Part shown: in pieces, positions 61,891 to 64,000 of the stretch | Numbering within the stretch: position 1 is the first letter of the stretch | Layout of the letters: every line of letters begins with the position of its first letter | NCBI GenBank assembly: GCA_050084515.1 | Contig: CM114273.1 | Span: 15,934,001 to 15,998,000, forward strand | Length of the DNA stretch: 64,000 nt | Reading direction: 5' to 3' | Source of the DNA: Blasia pusilla | Lineage: Eukaryota; Marchantiophyta; Marchantiopsida; Blasiales | Notes under the pieces: generated by a model | Database searches by the model: none | What the model saw: only the letters and a program-made list of their open reading frames with translations | What the model was told of the DNA's origin: nothing | Program-made: the position numbers and the translations under genes

Positions 61891-64000
61891 CTCCTTGTAC
61901 TAACGCATGTGCTTTCCCTGCATACATTTAAAGCCTTGCAACACCTCTTGCGCATGTTCCAGATCTTCCTCCTCAATCCAAGTGGCCTCTTTCATATGGT
62001 AGCCCTTCTACTTGACCAAGTACTCGTACTTGTTGGCCCTACCCCTCAAGCGCAAGATGTTCTCCATCTCAAACTCTGATTCTTTGTTCACAATAACCGA
62101 TTGCGGTCTCAAAACCTGTCTCCGTTCGGGATGCACATTATCTTGAAGACACCTCTTCAATAATGACACATAGAAAGTCGGATGAATCTTGAACTCTTAT
62201 GGTAGCTCCAATGTATACACGTCCTCAAACGGGTTTACCTTGATCACATACAGTAAAAGATACTTGGCAGATAGCTTTGCGGACAACTCCTTCGGAAGAG
62301 TGAGATTCTTCACATTCAACCACACCTGCTCCCCCTACTTGGAATCGCACTTGGCGCCGACTCTTGTTAGCATGCTTAACATACCTTACTTGAGCCTTTG
62401 CAAGACTTTTGCTTTCCCGCTCCTCTCGTTCTCGCATCTCCACTAACACACCTTCTGTCATTGCTTGTCGGGTCTCTGCTCATGTAGTACCTTCCAAAAG
62501 GGCGTGGTCAGGAGGCCCTCTTGGCTCACGTCCATAAGCCAAAAGAAACGGAGATTCTCCAATTGTAGAATTCTTGGTCGAGTTATAACAGTTTTCAACC
62601 AAACTTAGCCACTTCGACCAATCTCATTGATCCGCACTCATATAATTCCTTAAGTACAAATTCATGATCGAGTTTACCTTTTCCGTCTGTCCATCCGTTT
62701 GCAGATGGAAGGCGGTACGGAAACTCAACTTGGCCGTAAACCTTATGAATAAGTGCTTCCAAAAAGCACTGGTAAACTTGGGATCCCGATTTGAAACAAT
62801 ACTCCTAGCCAACCCCTGAGCTCGCCACCAACTATCTCATAATAGTCGAGAAGTCGTATAGGCCGTCGCGGAGTCCACCGTTGGCACGAATCTCCCCAAC
62901 TTGTTAAACCAATCAACTATCACAAGTATAGCGTTGTATCCCTCAGACTCCGAAAGACTCTTGGTGAAGTCCATACTCACACTCTACAACGATCCATCCG
63001 GAATCGGAAAAGGGTGCAACAAGCCTTGTTTCTTATAATAAGAAACTTTGTTCGCTAGGCAGGTCACATAGGTCTTCACATATTGAGCAACATCCTCGTT
63101 CATGTTGCAATTGGGCTAGAAGAGCCTCTTAGTCAGGACAACCATCGTGGATTTTTCCCTTTTATGTCTTGCCAAGGGTCCGTCATGACACTCTACTAAC
63201 ACCTTGGTCCACAGCCTGCCTTCGCCCACATAGATCCTGCTCTGCTTAAACCTTAGCAGGCCATGCCTCAAACTTATGTTGGCCACCTTCTCCCGTTGCT
63301 TCAATTTCCTTAGGTACTCGCTTGCTTGGGTTTCCTTCATGTATCCTTCACGAATCCTTCTTTCCAAATCTTTTTCCTTGGGGAACATTTCTCTCAAGAC
63401 CTATATTGTCGATGGCATGTCCTCATCCCTACGACTCAATGCGTCTAGAATGACATTATCTTTCCTTGGCTTGTGGACTTATTTCACGTTCATCAACGCC
63501 AAGGTATCATGCCATCGTAATTTTTTCAGTGTGACTCAATCTTGGGTCTCAAAATACTTGAGTGATATATTATCGATGAATACTCTAGTCCTATGAAGTC
63601 CTAAATAGTGGTGCGAATTCTTCAAGCAATGGACCACCGCAAAAAACTATTTCTTATGAGTGTGCCATTTCTGTTCAGTGTTGCTTCTTGCTCTCGTACG
63701 CTACAGGTGTCCCTTCCTGTACCAACATTCTTGCAATGGCCAAATCACTAGTGTCAATACGCACCTTGAACGGTTTGTTGAACTCCGGAAGCTTCAACAT
63801 TGGCTCTTGCGATAGGATCTCCTTGACTTGGTTGAACGCCTCATTTACTTCTTGGGTCCAAGTTGTGTTAGCAAAATTTGCGGTCCAATCAGTGAGTGGT
63901 CTCACTTAAAGTGTCGAGCGTGCTCCTCTAGTGACTTCGAATAGATGAGTATGTCATCAATGTAGCTGATCACGTACCTATCCATCTCCTCGTGAAAAAT
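61891..64000 (-). mobile_element. chromovirus (Ty3/gypsy with chromodomain), minus strand, cut by window edge
   Basis: The order on the minus strand is RT, RNase H, integrase, chromodomain, as in plant chromoviruses. The 5' part including gag and most of RT lies beyond the right edge. Confidence 0.88.
61891..64000 (-). pseudogene. chromovirus pol: RT end, RNase H, integrase, chromodomain
   Basis: RT: the catalytic box ISYIDDILIYSKSLEEH is intact near 63975-63920. It is followed after a stop almost at once by PLTDWTANFANTTWTQEVNE (63899-63840), so the RT thumb/connection is missing. RNase H start: FKVRIDTSDLAIARMLVQEG. Spacer and integrase linker: 63397-63116. Integrase core: IVSNRDPKFTSAFWKHLF and HLQTDGQTEKVN (62800-62680). 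C-terminal part: VWLNVKNLTLPKELSAKLSA, IHPTFYVSLLKRCLQD (about 62330-62150). Chromodomain near 62060-61930: NKYEYLVK, a stop, KGYHMKEATWIEEEDLEHA. The stop stands where the first cage-adjacent Trp of the usual VKWKG is expected. The element is inactive. Confidence 0.87.

Overview
The window looks like repeat-dense nuclear DNA of a land plant. It is packed with Ty1/copia and Ty3/gypsy LTR retrotransposons, a chromodomain gypsy element, plant-type Helitrons whose genes carry short GT-AG introns, a non-LTR reverse transcriptase and tRNA-derived SINE-like pieces. No host housekeeping gene, rRNA or convincing tRNA was recognised. The species cannot be told from sequence alone. The mix of families leans towards a non-flowering plant, but that is an impression and not a result. 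Almost every coding region is broken by frameshifts and by TAG/TGA stops, so the entries are mostly pseudogenes inside dated, nested insertions.

Layout, left half. 1-2.1 kb: 3' half of a non-LTR retrotransposon, cut by the window edge. 4.5-7.1 kb: LTR and gag of a gypsy family (here 'gypsy-B'). 7.2-11.4 kb: a copia element with both LTRs and a perfect 5-bp target duplication (TGGCA), sitting inside an older copia integrase gene that resumes at 11.38-12.1 kb. 12.8-17.1 kb: a 5'-truncated Helitron (Rep plus Pif1-type helicase) ending in a recognisable CTAG terminus. 19.0-20.0 kb: two LTR-like units head to tail. 20-26.7 kb: mostly AT-rich DNA without genes, with perfect hairpins. 26.7-33.6 kb: a gypsy integrase scrap, an inverted gypsy-B LTR, and inserted into that LTR a second gypsy family ('gypsy-A', + strand: LTR, gag, decayed RT/RNase H).

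Layout, right half. 37.7-38.0 kb: a reverse-transcriptase scrap of the non-LTR type. 40.7-49.8 kb (minus strand): a second, divergent Helitron-like Rep/helicase gene flanked by gene-like sequence that is not recognised, namely a chain of apparent exons on its 3' side (41.3-43.9 kb) and a tandemly duplicated coding unit on its 5' side (48.3-49.4 kb). 50.2-58.75 kb: gypsy-B integrase and 3' LTR, the LTR being split by a 5.9-kb minus-strand gypsy-A element. That element lacks its whole RT region but keeps an integrase whose C-terminus carries a PHD-type zinc finger, and it has a tandem-LTR junction at its 3' end. 60.6-60.8 kb: a SINE-like unit. 61.9-64 kb: a minus-strand chromovirus (RT YIDD, RNase H, integrase, chromodomain) cut by the window edge.

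The main biological story is layered transposition: copia into copia, and gypsy-A into gypsy-B LTRs on two separate occasions. The points most worth a second look are the PHD-finger gypsy, the 2-bp-spaced LTR-LTR junction, the unidentified exon chain fused to the second Helitron, and a 31-bp-arm palindrome that differs between the two LTRs of one copia copy.
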